Positions 39,470 through 48,375 are shown, numbered from the stretch's first letter. The stretch is DNA of 64,000 bases from CAIWHR01 sp963823215 (GCA_963823215.1 CAWGKT010000007.1:1-64000); one strand, 5' to 3'. Program-made: numbers and translations. Notes: generated from the sequence alone by a model not told the origin.

Positions 39470-40137
39470 TGGACGGCATCCACGACCTCGGGGGGATGGA
39501 CGGCTTCGGCAGGGTCGATGCCGAACCCGACGAGCCCGTGTTCCACGCGCCGTGGGAAGGCCGCGTGATGGCGATGCAGCGCGCGATGATGTACGCGGGC
39601 GCCTGGAATATCGACATGCTGCGCTACGCGCAGGAACGGTTGCCGCCGCCGGTCTACCTCGGCGCATCCTATTACGAGCGCTGGATGCTGGCCACCGAAT
39701 CGAACGCGATCGAGCGCGGCTGCGGCACCGCCGAGGAGCTGGCCGCGGGCCATGCGCTGCGCCCGGGCAAGCCGCTGCCGCGCAAGCTGACGGCGGCAAT
39801 GGTGGCCGGCGGGATGATCCGCGGCGGCTACGCGCGCCCCGCGCCGCGACCTGCGCGTTTCGCGCCCGGCGATCGCGTGCGCGCGAAGAACATCCATCCG
39901 CCGACGCACACGAGGCTGCCACGTTATGCGCGCGGCCACGTCGGCACCGTCGAGCGCCTGCACGGCTGCCACGTGTTTCCGGATACCGCGGCGCTCGACC
40001 GGGGCGAGGATCCGCAGTGGCTCTACACGGTGCGCTTCGACGGACCGGAGCTGTGGGGTCCGGATTCGGATCCAACGGTAAGCGTCTCGATCGAGGCGTT
40101 CGAGCCATATCTCGAACCGGCGCCGCAGCACGCCTGA
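39469..40137 (+). CDS. nthB: Nitrile hydratase beta subunit
   Basis: A 222-residue beta subunit. It has the family start MDGIHDLGGMDGFG, the helical segment YYERWMLATE that contacts the alpha subunit, and the SH3-like C-terminal domain (FAPGDRVRAKNIHPPTHTRLPRYARG, GTVERLHGCHVFPD) with the Arg that contacts the claw-setting cysteines. Its ATG overlaps the alpha stop (TGATG), which favours equal synthesis. Confidence 0.93.
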   Translation: MDGIHDLGGMDGFGRVDAEPDEPVFHAPWEGRVMAMQRAMMYAGAWNIDMLRYAQERLPPPVYLGASYYERWMLATESNAIERGCGTAEELAAGHALRPGKPLPRKLTAAMVAGGMIRGGYARPAPRPARFAPGDRVRAKNIHPPTHTRLPRYARGHVGTVERLHGCHVFPDTAALDRGEDPQWLYTVRFDGPELWGPDSDPTVSVSIEAFEPYLEPAPQHA

Positions 40138-40138
40138 G

Positions 40139-40528
40139 ATGCCCACGGTCCACACCGGCGATGCGCGGCGCGCCACTGACGCCATCCCTTCGATCCCCCG
40201 TGATGCCGACGGGCCCGTGTTCCGCGAGCCGTGGCAGGCACAGGCGTTCGCCATGGCGCTCGCGTTGCACGGGCGCGGACTGTTCACCTGGCTGGAGTGG
40301 GCCGCGATGCTGACCGAAGAGATCGGGCGCGCGCAGGCCGAGGGCGACCCCGACACCGGCGAGACGTACTACCTTCACTGGCTCGCCACGCTCGAGCGCA
40401 TCGTGGCCGCCAAGGGTTTGGCGAACGAAGGCACGCTGGCGCGCTATCGGTCCGCGTGGGACCGCGCCGCCGACCGCACGCCTCACGGCGCGCCGATCGC
40501 GCTCGAGCCGCGCGATTTTCCCGACTGA
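40139..40528 (+). CDS. Nitrile hydratase activator / accessory protein
   Basis: A 129-residue homologue of the P14K/NthE-type activator, similar to the N-terminal half of the beta subunit (PVFREPWQAQAFAMALALHGRGLFTWLEW). Such proteins deliver cobalt and help oxidise the claw cysteines by subunit exchange. The ATG follows the beta stop after a single base. The order alpha, beta, activator is the one seen in Pseudomonas-type cobalt enzymes. Confidence 0.9.
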   Translation: MPTVHTGDARRATDAIPSIPRDADGPVFREPWQAQAFAMALALHGRGLFTWLEWAAMLTEEIGRAQAEGDPDTGETYYLHWLATLERIVAAKGLANEGTLARYRSAWDRAADRTPHGAPIALEPRDFPD

Positions 40529-40550
40529 CCCTCGACCATAATTCCCGACC

Positions 40551-41339
40551 ATGCTCAAGATCGGCATCTCCGCCTGCTTCTTCCACGAAGACCCCAAGCG
40601 CGCGATTTTCAAGGGCATGACGCTGCAGTACATCGAGCAGAACGTCGCGCACTGGCTGATGCAGCGCGACGTGCTGGCATTCATGGTGCCCTCGCCCGAA
40701 GGACGCACGAAGCGCGCCGGCAGCAAGGCCACGGTGGACGCGTACGCGCAGGAGTTGGACGCCCTCGTGCTGATGGGCGGCTCCGACGTCTGTCCCGAGT
40801 CGTACGGCGAGAAGGCGTTGAAGCCCGAGTGGAACGGCGACCGCATTCGCGACGATTACGAAATCGCGCTGCTGCGGGCGTTCGTGGCACTGCAAAAACC
40901 GGTGCTCGGCGTCTGCCGCGGCGCACAGGTGATCAACGTCGCGCAGGGCGGGACGCTCTACCAGGACCTCGGCACACAGGCCCCGCACGCGCTCAATCAC
41001 CGCAACTGGGCGACCTACGAGCAGAACTGCCACGCGACGTCGTTCGTGCCAGGCAGCGGCCTCGCCCGGCTCTATCCGGGGAAGACGCTCGTCAAGACGA
41101 ACTCGATCCACCATCAGGCGGTGAAGGACCTTGGCCGCCATCTCGTCGTGGAGGCGTGGTCGGAGCCGGATCGCGTCGTCGAGGCGATACGTTACACGGG
41201 CGCGGCGTACGTCTTTGCCGTCCAGTGGCATCCTGAATTCCACGCGCCCGACAATCCTTCCTTCGTCGACGACACGCCTATCCTCGACGAATTCCTCGCC
41301 GCCGCCGCGCAGCACAAGGCCGCCGCTTACACGATCTGA
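40551..41339 (+). CDS. Gamma-glutamyl hydrolase of the PuuD family (class I GATase-like)
   Basis: A 262-residue peptidase C26-type hydrolase. The catalytic Cys is in GVCRGAQVIN (about residue 122) and the His-Glu pair in VQWHPEFHA near the C-terminus; MGGSDVCPESYG is also typical. PuuD releases glutamate from gamma-glutamyl-GABA. Here it should remove the glutamyl group put on by the ligase at the head of the operon. It starts 22 bases after the nitrile hydratase activator. Confidence 0.88.
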   Translation: MLKIGISACFFHEDPKRAIFKGMTLQYIEQNVAHWLMQRDVLAFMVPSPEGRTKRAGSKATVDAYAQELDALVLMGGSDVCPESYGEKALKPEWNGDRIRDDYEIALLRAFVALQKPVLGVCRGAQVINVAQGGTLYQDLGTQAPHALNHRNWATYEQNCHATSFVPGSGLARLYPGKTLVKTNSIHHQAVKDLGRHLVVEAWSEPDRVVEAIRYTGAAYVFAVQWHPEFHAPDNPSFVDDTPILDEFLAAAAQHKAAAYTI

Positions 41340-41352
41340 ACCAGGAGCCGCG

Positions 41353-42723
41353 ATGAAGATCACCAATCCCGCCACCGGCACCGTCATCGCCGACGTCGCC
41401 GCCGACAATGCCGCGGCGGTGCGCCGCAAGTACGAGGTCGCCCGCGCGGGCCAGGTCCGCTGGGCGAAAGTGCCCATCCACAAGCGGCTCGTCGCGATAG
41501 CGAAGTTCCGCGACCGGATCGTCGCAATGCAGGAGACGCTCGCGCGAACGCTGACGCACGAGGTCGGCAAGCCGATCCGCCAGTCGCGCAACGAGCTGAA
41601 CGGCTTGCTTGGGCGCGTCGACTTCTTCATCGCCGAGTCGGCCCGCGCGCTGCGCGACGAGAGGGTTTTCGCCGACCCGGCGCAGAAGCTCGAAGAGCGG
41701 ATCACGCACGAGCCGCTGGGCGTCGTCGCCAACATCTCGGCGTGGAACTACCCGTATTTCGTCGGCAGCAACGTCTTCGTGCCGGCACTCGTCGCGGGCA
41801 ACGCCGTGCTGTACAAGCCGTCCGAATTCGCAACTCTCACTGGCCTGCACATCGCCGAAATGCTGCACGAGGCGGGCATCCCGCGCGACGTGTTCGTGCC
41901 CGTCGTAGGCGACGGCGCCACCGGCGCCGCGCTCATGCGCCAGCCGATCGATGGCATCTTCTTCACCGGCTCGTATGCGACGGGCGCGAAGATCGCCGCG
42001 GCGGCGGGCCGGCGAATGATCAAGGTCCAGCTCGAGCTCGGCGGCAAGGATCCGGTGTATGTATGCGAGGATGTCGACATCAAGGCGGCCGCAGCCGGCA
42101 TCGCCGACGGCGCGTTCTACAACACGGGTCAGTCATGCTGCGCGGTCGAGCGGATCTACGTCCACGAATCGATCCACGACGCGTTCGTCGCCGCATTCGT
42201 CGCCGAGGTCAAACTCTTCAAGATGGGCGACCCGATGGACGATGCCACCTACATCGGCGCGATCACGCGCCGGCCGCAGCTCGACGTGCTGAAAAAGCAG
42301 GTGAGCGACGCGAAGAAGAAGGGCGCGAAGCTGCTTGCCGGCGGCAGCGTCGTCCGGGGCAAGGGCAACTGGTTCGCGCCGACGGTCTTCACGGACGTCG
42401 ATCATTCGATGGCGCTGATGAGGGACGAGAGCTTCGGCCCGATCATCGGCATCCAGGCGGTCGCCGACGACGAGGCGGCCGTCGACCTCATGAACGACAC
42501 CGAATACGGTTTGACGGCCGGCGTCTACACGCACGACCCGAAGCGCGCGAAGAGAATACTGGCCCAGGTGCACGCCGGCAGCGTCTACTGGAACTGCTGC
42601 GACCGCGTGAGCCCCCGGCTGCCGTGGTCCGGCATCGGCCACTCCGGCATCGGGCTCACGCTGTCGTCCTACGGCATCCAGACCTTCACGCGGCCGAAGG
42701 CGTGGCATTTGCGGTCAGCCTGA
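41353..42723 (+). CDS. NAD(P)-dependent aldehyde dehydrogenase
   Basis: A 456-residue aldehyde dehydrogenase. The catalytic Glu is in LELGGKDP (about 233) and the Cys in NTGQSCCAVERI (about 267; two adjacent Cys). Cofactor contacts are visible in SAWNYPYF and FTGSYATGAKIA. The length is slightly short because the N-terminal arm is small. ATG 41353 follows AGGAG, 13 bases after the hydrolase gene. It is the last gene of the operon and would oxidise a (possibly gamma-glutamylated) aldehyde, as PuuC does. Confidence 0.9.
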   Translation: MKITNPATGTVIADVAADNAAAVRRKYEVARAGQVRWAKVPIHKRLVAIAKFRDRIVAMQETLARTLTHEVGKPIRQSRNELNGLLGRVDFFIAESARALRDERVFADPAQKLEERITHEPLGVVANISAWNYPYFVGSNVFVPALVAGNAVLYKPSEFATLTGLHIAEMLHEAGIPRDVFVPVVGDGATGAALMRQPIDGIFFTGSYATGAKIAAAAGRRMIKVQLELGGKDPVYVCEDVDIKAAAAGIADGAFYNTGQSCCAVERIYVHESIHDAFVAAFVAEVKLFKMGDPMDDATYIGAITRRPQLDVLKKQVSDAKKKGAKLLAGGSVVRGKGNWFAPTVFTDVDHSMALMRDESFGPIIGIQAVADDEAAVDLMNDTEYGLTAGVYTHDPKRAKRILAQVHAGSVYWNCCDRVSPRLPWSGIGHSGIGLTLSSYGIQTFTRPKAWHLRSA

Positions 42724-42778
42724 CAGCTTTCGGATAACGTTCGAGGCCGGCGCTCGTCAGTGCCGGATCAGCAACTCG

Positions 42779-42848
42779 GGGGCAGATACGTAACAATTCG
42801 GAGCCCCGTCATTGACGCAATTCAGTGAATTGTTACGTATCTGACCCC
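42779..42848. repeat. Inverted repeat of the GGGGTCAGA type, terminator between convergent genes
   Basis: The left arm 42779-42799 (GGGGCAGATACGTAACAATTC) and the right arm 42827-42848 are near-perfect inverted copies with one difference, around a 27-base loop. The element sits between the aldehyde dehydrogenase end and folD and contains the folD stop codon. It resembles the GGGGTCAGA-ended repeats scattered in Betaproteobacteria and probably stops transcription from both sides. Confidence 0.7.
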
Positions 42849-43705
42849 GAATTGCCGTCCTGTAGCTCCGCCGCGCGCAGCGTGTTGGCGAGCAGCGTGG
42901 CGATAGTCATCGGCCCGACGCCACCCGGCACCGGCGTGATCCACGAAGCCACCTCCTTCGCCACGGCGAAATCGACGTCACCGCAGAGTTTGCCCTCGGC
43001 ATTGCGGTTGATCCCCACGTCGATCACCATCGCACCCGGCTTGAGCCAGGCGCCCTGCACGAAATTCGCCTTGCCCATGCCGGCGACGACGATGTCGGCC
43101 TGGCGGACGAGTCCCGGCAGGTCACGCGTCTTCGAGTGGCAGACGGTCACCGTGCAGCGCTCCATCAGCAGCTCGAGCGCCATCGGCCGGCCGACGATGT
43201 TCGACTGGCCGATCACGACCGCGTGCTTGCCGACCAGGTCTTCGCCGGTGTCCTTCAGCAGCGTCATGCAGCCGTAGGGCGTGCAGGGCCGCAGCGTCGG
43301 GCGCTTCAGCACCAGCCGCCCTATGTTGTACGGATGGAAGCCGTCGACGTCCTTCAGCGGATCGATCCGCTCGGTCACGAGGTCCGCATTGATCTGCGGC
43401 GGCAGCGGCAACTGGACCAGGATCCCGTTCACGGCAGGGTCGCGATTCAAGGTGTCGATCAGCGCCAGCAGTTCCACCTGCGATGTCGTCGCCGGAAGGT
43501 CGTGCGCGAACGAGCGCATGCCCGAAGTGTCGGTCATCCGGCGCTTGTTGCGCACGTAGACGTGCGATGCGGGATTGTCGCCGACGAGAACGACGGCGAG
43601 GCCCGGCGGCGGCTTTCCCGCCGCCACGCGCGCGGCGACTCCGGCGGCCACTTCGTTTGTCAGGCGCAGGGCGCGCGCCTTGCCATCGATGATGCGGGCA
43701 GTCAT
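42833..43705 (-). CDS. folD: Bifunctional methylenetetrahydrofolate dehydrogenase/cyclohydrolase
   Basis: A 290-residue FolD that interconverts methylene-, methenyl- and formyl-tetrahydrofolate with NADP. Signatures are VGDNPASHVYVRNK with the catalytic Lys (about residue 54), GILVQLPLP, PCTPYGC and the NADP loop GQSNIVGRPMA. The final ten residues and the stop are encoded by the inverted repeat, so the natural C-terminus may have been replaced. It is a single-gene unit; FolD would serve formyl or methylene groups released by the GcvT-type enzyme near 53 kb. Confidence 0.95.
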   Translation of the reverse strand: MTARIIDGKARALRLTNEVAAGVAARVAAGKPPPGLAVVLVGDNPASHVYVRNKRRMTDTSGMRSFAHDLPATTSQVELLALIDTLNRDPAVNGILVQLPLPPQINADLVTERIDPLKDVDGFHPYNIGRLVLKRPTLRPCTPYGCMTLLKDTGEDLVGKHAVVIGQSNIVGRPMALELLMERCTVTVCHSKTRDLPGLVRQADIVVAGMGKANFVQGAWLKPGAMVIDVGINRNAEGKLCGDVDFAVAKEVASWITPVPGGVGPMTIATLLANTLRAAELQDGNSGSDT

Positions 43706-43829
43706 TCTTCTTGAGCCGCGCAGAGCGGCTTTCCCGTGTGAACTCGAAGTCCGCGGATTCTACCCGAATGCACCGTCAGCGTGACCGCGCAATGCGCCGC
43801 GAACCGGTTCCGGGCACGCACCCGCAGGC

Positions 43830-43835
43830 TACAAT
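43830..43835 (+). promoter_or_regulatory. Possible -10 element just before the Nudix gene
   Basis: TACAAT ends six bases before the ATG, with a weak TTCCGG at a 16-base spacing upstream. If used, transcription would start at about the ATG and the mRNA would be leaderless. Confidence 0.3.
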
Positions 43836-43841
43836 GATCCG

Positions 43842-44747
43842 ATGCTTTCCGACAAAGTGCTCACGGCGATTCGCGTGCGGCTCGCTGCCGCACTGACGCC
43901 GCCGCAAGCGCGCTACCGGCCGCTTCGGGTGGAGCGTGCCGCCGCAGGGTGGCTCGACGATCGCCGTGCCGCGCGGCTCGCCGCCATGCCGGATGTCTTC
44001 GGCGTGCGCGACGATGGCGTGTCGTTCGTCGCGGGACTCGACGACGCTCCGGCGCGCACCCGGGCGCTCGAGCGCGTTACGCGCGCGCTCGCTGCCGATG
44101 GACTGTTGACCGCCTGGCGCGACGAGCGCTACGCCGTGACTCCCGAATTCGGAGCGCCAACATGGTTCGAATTGGAACGCGCGGCGGCACGCTATTTTGG
44201 CATTCACACCTACGCAGTGCACGTCAACGGCCTCGTGCGGCGCGATGGCGAAATCGCGATGTGGATCGCGCGGCGCAGTCCGACGAAATCGATCGATCCG
44301 GATCGGCTCGACAATCTCGTCGCCGGCGGAATCGCCGCCGGACAGTCGGTGCCTTCCACCCTGGTCAAGGAAGCATGGGAAGAAGCGGGCATCGCGGCGA
44401 CGGTTGCGGCCCGTGCACAGGGGGCCGGTACCATCCGTATCTGCCGCGAGCAGTCGGATGGCCTGCAGCGCGAGACGATCTTTGTCCACGACCTTTGGCT
44501 TCCCGCCGTCTTCGTGCCGGCGGGCCGGGACGGCGAAGTCGCCGGGCATCGCCTGGTGCCGCTTTCCGCCGTGGGCCCGCTCATCGCGAAGGCTGAAGGC
44601 CCGGACGTCGTCACCGCCGACGCCGCGCTCGTCATGCTCGACTGCCTGCTGCGCCATGGCGCGATCGCGAGGGATACGCCGGACTGCGTCGCCCTGGGAG
44701 CGCTCCGGCAGCCGCCCGATCCATTTGCTTCCGCCGCAAAAGCATGA
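43842..44747 (+). CDS. Nudix hydrolase with DUF4743 domain
   Basis: A 301-residue protein with an N-terminal DUF4743 region (about 1-120) and a Nudix domain. The Nudix box is GGIAAGQSVPSTLVKEAWEEAGI near residues 165-187, with the metal-binding EAWEEAG intact. Relatives are annotated as thiamine pyrophosphokinase-related Nudix hydrolases; in yeast and plants similar proteins remove damaged thiamine diphosphates. That function is a family inference. No ribosome-binding site is visible, see the -10 element just upstream. Confidence 0.85.
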   Translation: MLSDKVLTAIRVRLAAALTPPQARYRPLRVERAAAGWLDDRRAARLAAMPDVFGVRDDGVSFVAGLDDAPARTRALERVTRALAADGLLTAWRDERYAVTPEFGAPTWFELERAAARYFGIHTYAVHVNGLVRRDGEIAMWIARRSPTKSIDPDRLDNLVAGGIAAGQSVPSTLVKEAWEEAGIAATVAARAQGAGTIRICREQSDGLQRETIFVHDLWLPAVFVPAGRDGEVAGHRLVPLSAVGPLIAKAEGPDVVTADAALVMLDCLLRHGAIARDTPDCVALGALRQPPDPFASAAKA

Positions 44748-44789
44748 CGCCCGCGAACCTGGGAGCCATTCACCACATCGCGATCGCCG

Positions 44790-45938
44790 TCAGGCCGCCG
44801 CCCGCGCTGTTGCCGCCACGGGATTCACCTGCCGAATCGCCATCTCGCGCAGCGTGTCACGCACCGCATTGACGGCGTGCCGCATCTCGTCCGGACCGAC
44901 CGCGCCGATGCAGCCGACGCGGAACGTCTCGACCTTCGTCAATTTGCCCGGGTACAGAATGAACCCCTTGTCGCGGACCCGCGCGTAGAAGTCCTTGAAG
45001 TTGTACGCCGGGTCGGGTGGCGCATGGAATGTCAGGATGATCGGCGCCTGGATTTCGGGGCGCAGGAACACCCTGAAGCCCATCTCGGTCATGCCGGCGA
45101 CCAGCGTCTCGCAGTTCTTCGTGTAGCGGGCCAACCGCGCCGGCTGCCCGCCCTCGGCAACGTGCTGGTCGAGCGCCGAGTTGAAGGCGACGACGACGTG
45201 CGTCGGCGGCGTGTACCGCCATTGCGTCGTCTTCTCCATGTACGTCCACTGGTCGTGGAGGTCGAGCGACAGCGACGACGAATTGCCGGCGCACTTCTCG
45301 AGCGCGCTGCGGCGGACCAGGACGAAGCCCATGCCCGGCGGGCCTTCGATGCACTTGCCCGACGCCGCGATCACCGCGTCGAAGGGTATGGTCGGCGCGT
45401 CGATCGGAATCGCGCCAAACGAGCTCATCGCGTCGAGGATGAGGCTCCGGCCGTGCCGCTGCACCACGGCCGCGATTTCCGGCAGCGGGTTGAGGATGCC
45501 GGTCGACGTCTCGCAGTGGATGAGCCCAACGTGGGTTATCGACGGATCGGCCTTGAGCAGCCGGTCGACGTCCTGCGGCGTCGTCGGCACGTCCTCGGCT
45601 GTCTCGAAGGTCGTAACCTTGCGGCCCATCATCTGCGCGAGTTTGGCCAGCCGCGAGCCGTAGGCGCCGTTGATCAGCACCAGCACGTGGCCGCCGCGCG
45701 GAACCAGCGTGTTCACCGCCGCCTCGACCGCGAACGTGCCGCTGCCCTGCATCGGGACGCAGACGTGGGTGTCGAGGCCGTGAACGATGTCGAGCAGCTT
45801 CCTCCGCACCTCGGCAGTGACCGCATTGAAGTTGGCGTCCCACGACCCCCAGTCGCGCAGCATCGCGGTCTTCGTCGCGAGCGACGTCGTGATGGGGCCG
45901 GGCGTCAGCAGGATCGGATCGCGGGAAAAGAGGCTCAT
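44790..45938 (-). CDS. phnW: 2-aminoethylphosphonate-pyruvate transaminase
   Basis: A 382-residue fold-type I aminotransferase that converts 2-aminoethylphosphonate and pyruvate to phosphonoacetaldehyde and alanine. The N-terminus ILLTPGPITTS, the loop MQGSGTFAVEA, the PLP Asp in LILDAMSSFGA and the Lys in AASGKCIEGPPG (about 195) fit PhnW. Start ATG 45938 follows AAAGGTGACG. An upstream in-frame start would lie inside the operator palindrome. It is divergent from the GntR regulator and next to phnY, which strengthens the call over other alanine-glyoxylate type enzymes. Confidence 0.9.
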   Translation of the reverse strand: MSLFSRDPILLTPGPITTSLATKTAMLRDWGSWDANFNAVTAEVRRKLLDIVHGLDTHVCVPMQGSGTFAVEAAVNTLVPRGGHVLVLINGAYGSRLAKLAQMMGRKVTTFETAEDVPTTPQDVDRLLKADPSITHVGLIHCETSTGILNPLPEIAAVVQRHGRSLILDAMSSFGAIPIDAPTIPFDAVIAASGKCIEGPPGMGFVLVRRSALEKCAGNSSSLSLDLHDQWTYMEKTTQWRYTPPTHVVVAFNSALDQHVAEGGQPARLARYTKNCETLVAGMTEMGFRVFLRPEIQAPIILTFHAPPDPAYNFKDFYARVRDKGFILYPGKLTKVETFRVGCIGAVGPDEMRHAVNAVRDTLREMAIRQVNPVAATARAAA

Positions 45939-45952
45939 GGCGTCACCTTTTT

Positions 45953-45974
45953 TGTAGATTGTTGACAATCTACA
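45953..45974. promoter_or_regulatory. Operator palindrome in the phnW/regulator intergenic region
   Basis: A perfect palindrome: arms TGTAGATTGT and ACAATCTACA with TG between. It lies 14 bases before the phnW ATG and 23 before the regulator ATG. On the minus strand TTGATG and TACAAA, spaced 16, form a phnW promoter that overlaps it. On the plus strand it contains TTGACA, a consensus -35 box. GntR-type dimers bind sites of this form, so the divergent regulator probably controls both genes here. Confidence 0.75.
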
Positions 45975-45997
45975 TCAAACCGCGTCCAATACGCAAG

Positions 45998-46810
45998 ATG
46001 TTGAAGACGAACGTCAACGGAGGCCGCGCCGCTTCGCGCGCCCCCTCGCCGAAGGCACCGCCGCGCCGCGCCGCGCCATCGGCCGTGCCCTCCGGAAACG
46101 GCGCGGACGCCATCGCGCTCGTCCAGTCGAGCTCTTTGCCCATGCTCGTGCAGCAGGAGCTCGAGCGCCTAATTCTTGCCGGCGGCCTGTCGGCCGGCAG
46201 CAAATTGAACGAAGCCGCGATCGCCCAGCGTCTCGGCGTATCGCGGGGTCCGGTGCGCGAAGCATTCCGCGCGCTCGAGGAATCGGGCCTCGTGCGGCTG
46301 GAGAAGAATCGCGGTGTGTTCGTGCGCCGGATTCCGGTCGAGGAAGCTGACGAAATCTACGAGCTGCGCGCGGTGCTGGACGAATTCGTCGGCCGCCGGC
46401 TCGCGCAGACGGCGACACCCGCCCACCTCCGCGATCTGGCCGCCCGCGTCGACCGGATGGAAAAGGCCGCCGCCAAGGGCGACGTCGACGCCTATCTTGC
46501 CGCCAACGTGGATTTCCACGACCGGCTGGTCGAGCTCGCCGGCAATGCCAAGCTGCTGGGCATGTACCGCCGCCTTGTCAACGAGCTGCGTCTCTTCCGC
46601 CACGCGACGCTGGCCCAGGGCGGTGCGCTTCCCGTTTCGACGCGCGAGCATCGCGAAATCGTCGCCCGGATCGCGGAAGGGCAACCGGCCGCTGCCGGCC
46701 GCGCGCTGTTCGACCACGTGATGGCGAGCCGCGAGCGCATGCACCACGCCCGGACCACGGCGAGCACCCCGGTCGCCACCCCGCGCCGAACGCCAAGGAA
46801 ACCCCGGTGA
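45998..46810 (+). CDS. GntR-family (FCD domain) regulator of phosphonate use
   Basis: A 270-residue regulator. After a disordered Arg/Ala/Pro-rich tail (about 1-45) comes a winged helix (about 48-120, LVQQELERLILAGGL, GVSRGPVREAFRALEESGLV), then an all-helical FCD ligand domain with the metal-binding His pattern (VDFHDRLVELAG, REHREIVARI). This matches the Burkholderiales phosphonate-utilisation regulators. ATG 45998 is preferred over TTG 45959, which would start inside the palindrome. It should sense 2-aminoethylphosphonate or a product and repress phnW and the phnY-pbfA genes. Confidence 0.88.
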   Translation: MLKTNVNGGRAASRAPSPKAPPRRAAPSAVPSGNGADAIALVQSSSLPMLVQQELERLILAGGLSAGSKLNEAAIAQRLGVSRGPVREAFRALEESGLVRLEKNRGVFVRRIPVEEADEIYELRAVLDEFVGRRLAQTATPAHLRDLAARVDRMEKAAAKGDVDAYLAANVDFHDRLVELAGNAKLLGMYRRLVNELRLFRHATLAQGGALPVSTREHREIVARIAEGQPAAAGRALFDHVMASRERMHHARTTASTPVATPRRTPRKPR

Positions 46811-46880
46811 TTTCCCGAGCCTTCGCGATCGACCGCCGCCAGGGCCGCGCTTGCTCAATCGCCAAGACAGGACCGCAGCA

Positions 46881-48341
46881 ATGGACATGATGACCGAATT
46901 GCAGGACGTCCGGTACGGCGCGGTGCTGCAGGCCAGGATGCGCATCGCCGGCGAGCTGGTCGGCGGCAAACGGACGATCGAAGTGCGCAACCCGTACAAC
47001 GGCAGCCCCGTCGGGACGGTGCCCAAGGCCACCGTCGACGAGATCCGGCGGGCGTTCGCCATCGCCAAGGGCTACAAGGCGACGCTGACACGCCACGACC
47101 GTTACCGGATCCTGCATCGCGCCGCGGAGATCATCCGCAGCCGGGCCGAGCCGATCTCGGATCTCATCACCGCCGAATGCGGGATCTGCAAGAAGGATTC
47201 GCTCTACGAAGTCGGCCGCGCCTGCGACGTGTTCGTCTTCGCCGGCAATGCGGCGTTGAACGACGACGGCCAGATCTTCTCCTGCGATCTCACGCCGCAC
47301 GGCAAGCAGCGCAAGGTCTATTCGCTGCGCGAGCCGCTGCAGGGCGCGATCTGCGCCATCACGCCGTTCAACCATCCGCTGAACCAGGTCGCGCACAAGG
47401 TCGCGCCGTCGATCGCGACCAACAACAGGATGGTGCTGAAGCCCACCGAGAAGACGCCGCTCTCCGCGCTGCTCCTCGCCGACATCCTGTACGAAGCCGG
47501 ACTGCCGCCCGCGATGTTCTCGGTGGTCACCGGCGATCCGCGCGAGATCGCCGACGAGATGCTGACCAACCCGGATGTCGACCTCGTCACGTTCACCGGC
47601 GGCGTCCCCATCGGCAAATACATTGCGGCGAAGGCCGTCTACAAGCGCCAGGTCCTCGAGCTCGGCGGCAACGATCCGATCATCGTGCTGGAGGATGCGG
47701 ATCTCGACGAAGCGGCAGCCCTCGCCGCGGCCGGCTCGTACAGGAACTCCGGCCAGCGCTGCACGGCGATCAAGCGCATCCTCGTCCACCAGTCCGTGGC
47801 CGACCGCTTCGTCGAGCTGCTGCTCGAGCGCACCCGCGCCTGGACCTACGGCGATCCGATGGATCCGGCGCTGGACATGGGCACCGTGATCGACGAGGCG
47901 GCGGCGAAGTCGTTCGAAGCGAAAGTGAACGAGGCGATCGCGCTCGGCGCCCGGCTGCTGCACGGCAACGTCCGCCGCGGGGCATTGTATTCACCGACGC
48001 TCGTCGATGACGTCACGCCCGACATGCCGCTGGTGCGGGACGAGACATTCGGCCCCGTCTCGCCGGTGCTCCGCTTTCGCGACATCGACGACGCCATCCG
48101 CATCTCGAACTCGACCGCGTACGGGCTCTCCTCGGCAGTCTGCACGAACCGTCTCGACTACATCACGAAGCTCGTGTCGGAGCTCGTCGTCGGCTCCGTC
48201 AACGTCCGCGAGGTCCCGGGCTACCGGCTGGAACTGACGCCCTTCGGCGGGATCAAGGATTCGGGACTCGGCTACAAGGAGGGGGTCCAGGAAGCGATGA
48301 AGAGCTTCACCAATACGAAGACCTACTCGCTGCCGTGGTGA
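46881..48341 (+). CDS. phnY: Phosphonoacetaldehyde dehydrogenase
   Basis: A 486-residue aldehyde dehydrogenase. Catalytic residues are the Glu in LELGGNDP (about 262) and the Cys in NSGQRCTAIKR (about 296); cofactor contacts are in TPFNHPLNQVAHK and FTGGVPIGKYIA. The sequence and its position between the phosphonate regulator and pbfA fit PhnY, which oxidises phosphonoacetaldehyde to phosphonoacetate. I chose ATG 46881 behind AGGACC; 46851 would be a CTG/TTG-type start. Confidence 0.88.
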   Translation: MDMMTELQDVRYGAVLQARMRIAGELVGGKRTIEVRNPYNGSPVGTVPKATVDEIRRAFAIAKGYKATLTRHDRYRILHRAAEIIRSRAEPISDLITAECGICKKDSLYEVGRACDVFVFAGNAALNDDGQIFSCDLTPHGKQRKVYSLREPLQGAICAITPFNHPLNQVAHKVAPSIATNNRMVLKPTEKTPLSALLLADILYEAGLPPAMFSVVTGDPREIADEMLTNPDVDLVTFTGGVPIGKYIAAKAVYKRQVLELGGNDPIIVLEDADLDEAAALAAAGSYRNSGQRCTAIKRILVHQSVADRFVELLLERTRAWTYGDPMDPALDMGTVIDEAAAKSFEAKVNEAIALGARLLHGNVRRGALYSPTLVDDVTPDMPLVRDETFGPVSPVLRFRDIDDAIRISNSTAYGLSSAVCTNRLDYITKLVSELVVGSVNVREVPGYRLELTPFGGIKDSGLGYKEGVQEAMKSFTNTKTYSLPW

Positions 48342-48375
48342 GGGTCCGCGCGATGACCTGCCGCAGGGACACCCG

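Noticed and set aside
44790..45938. phnW read as serine-glyoxylate or alanine-glyoxylate aminotransferase
   Set aside because: The sequence family is close, but the divergent phosphonate-type GntR regulator, phnY and pbfA make PhnW the better choice.
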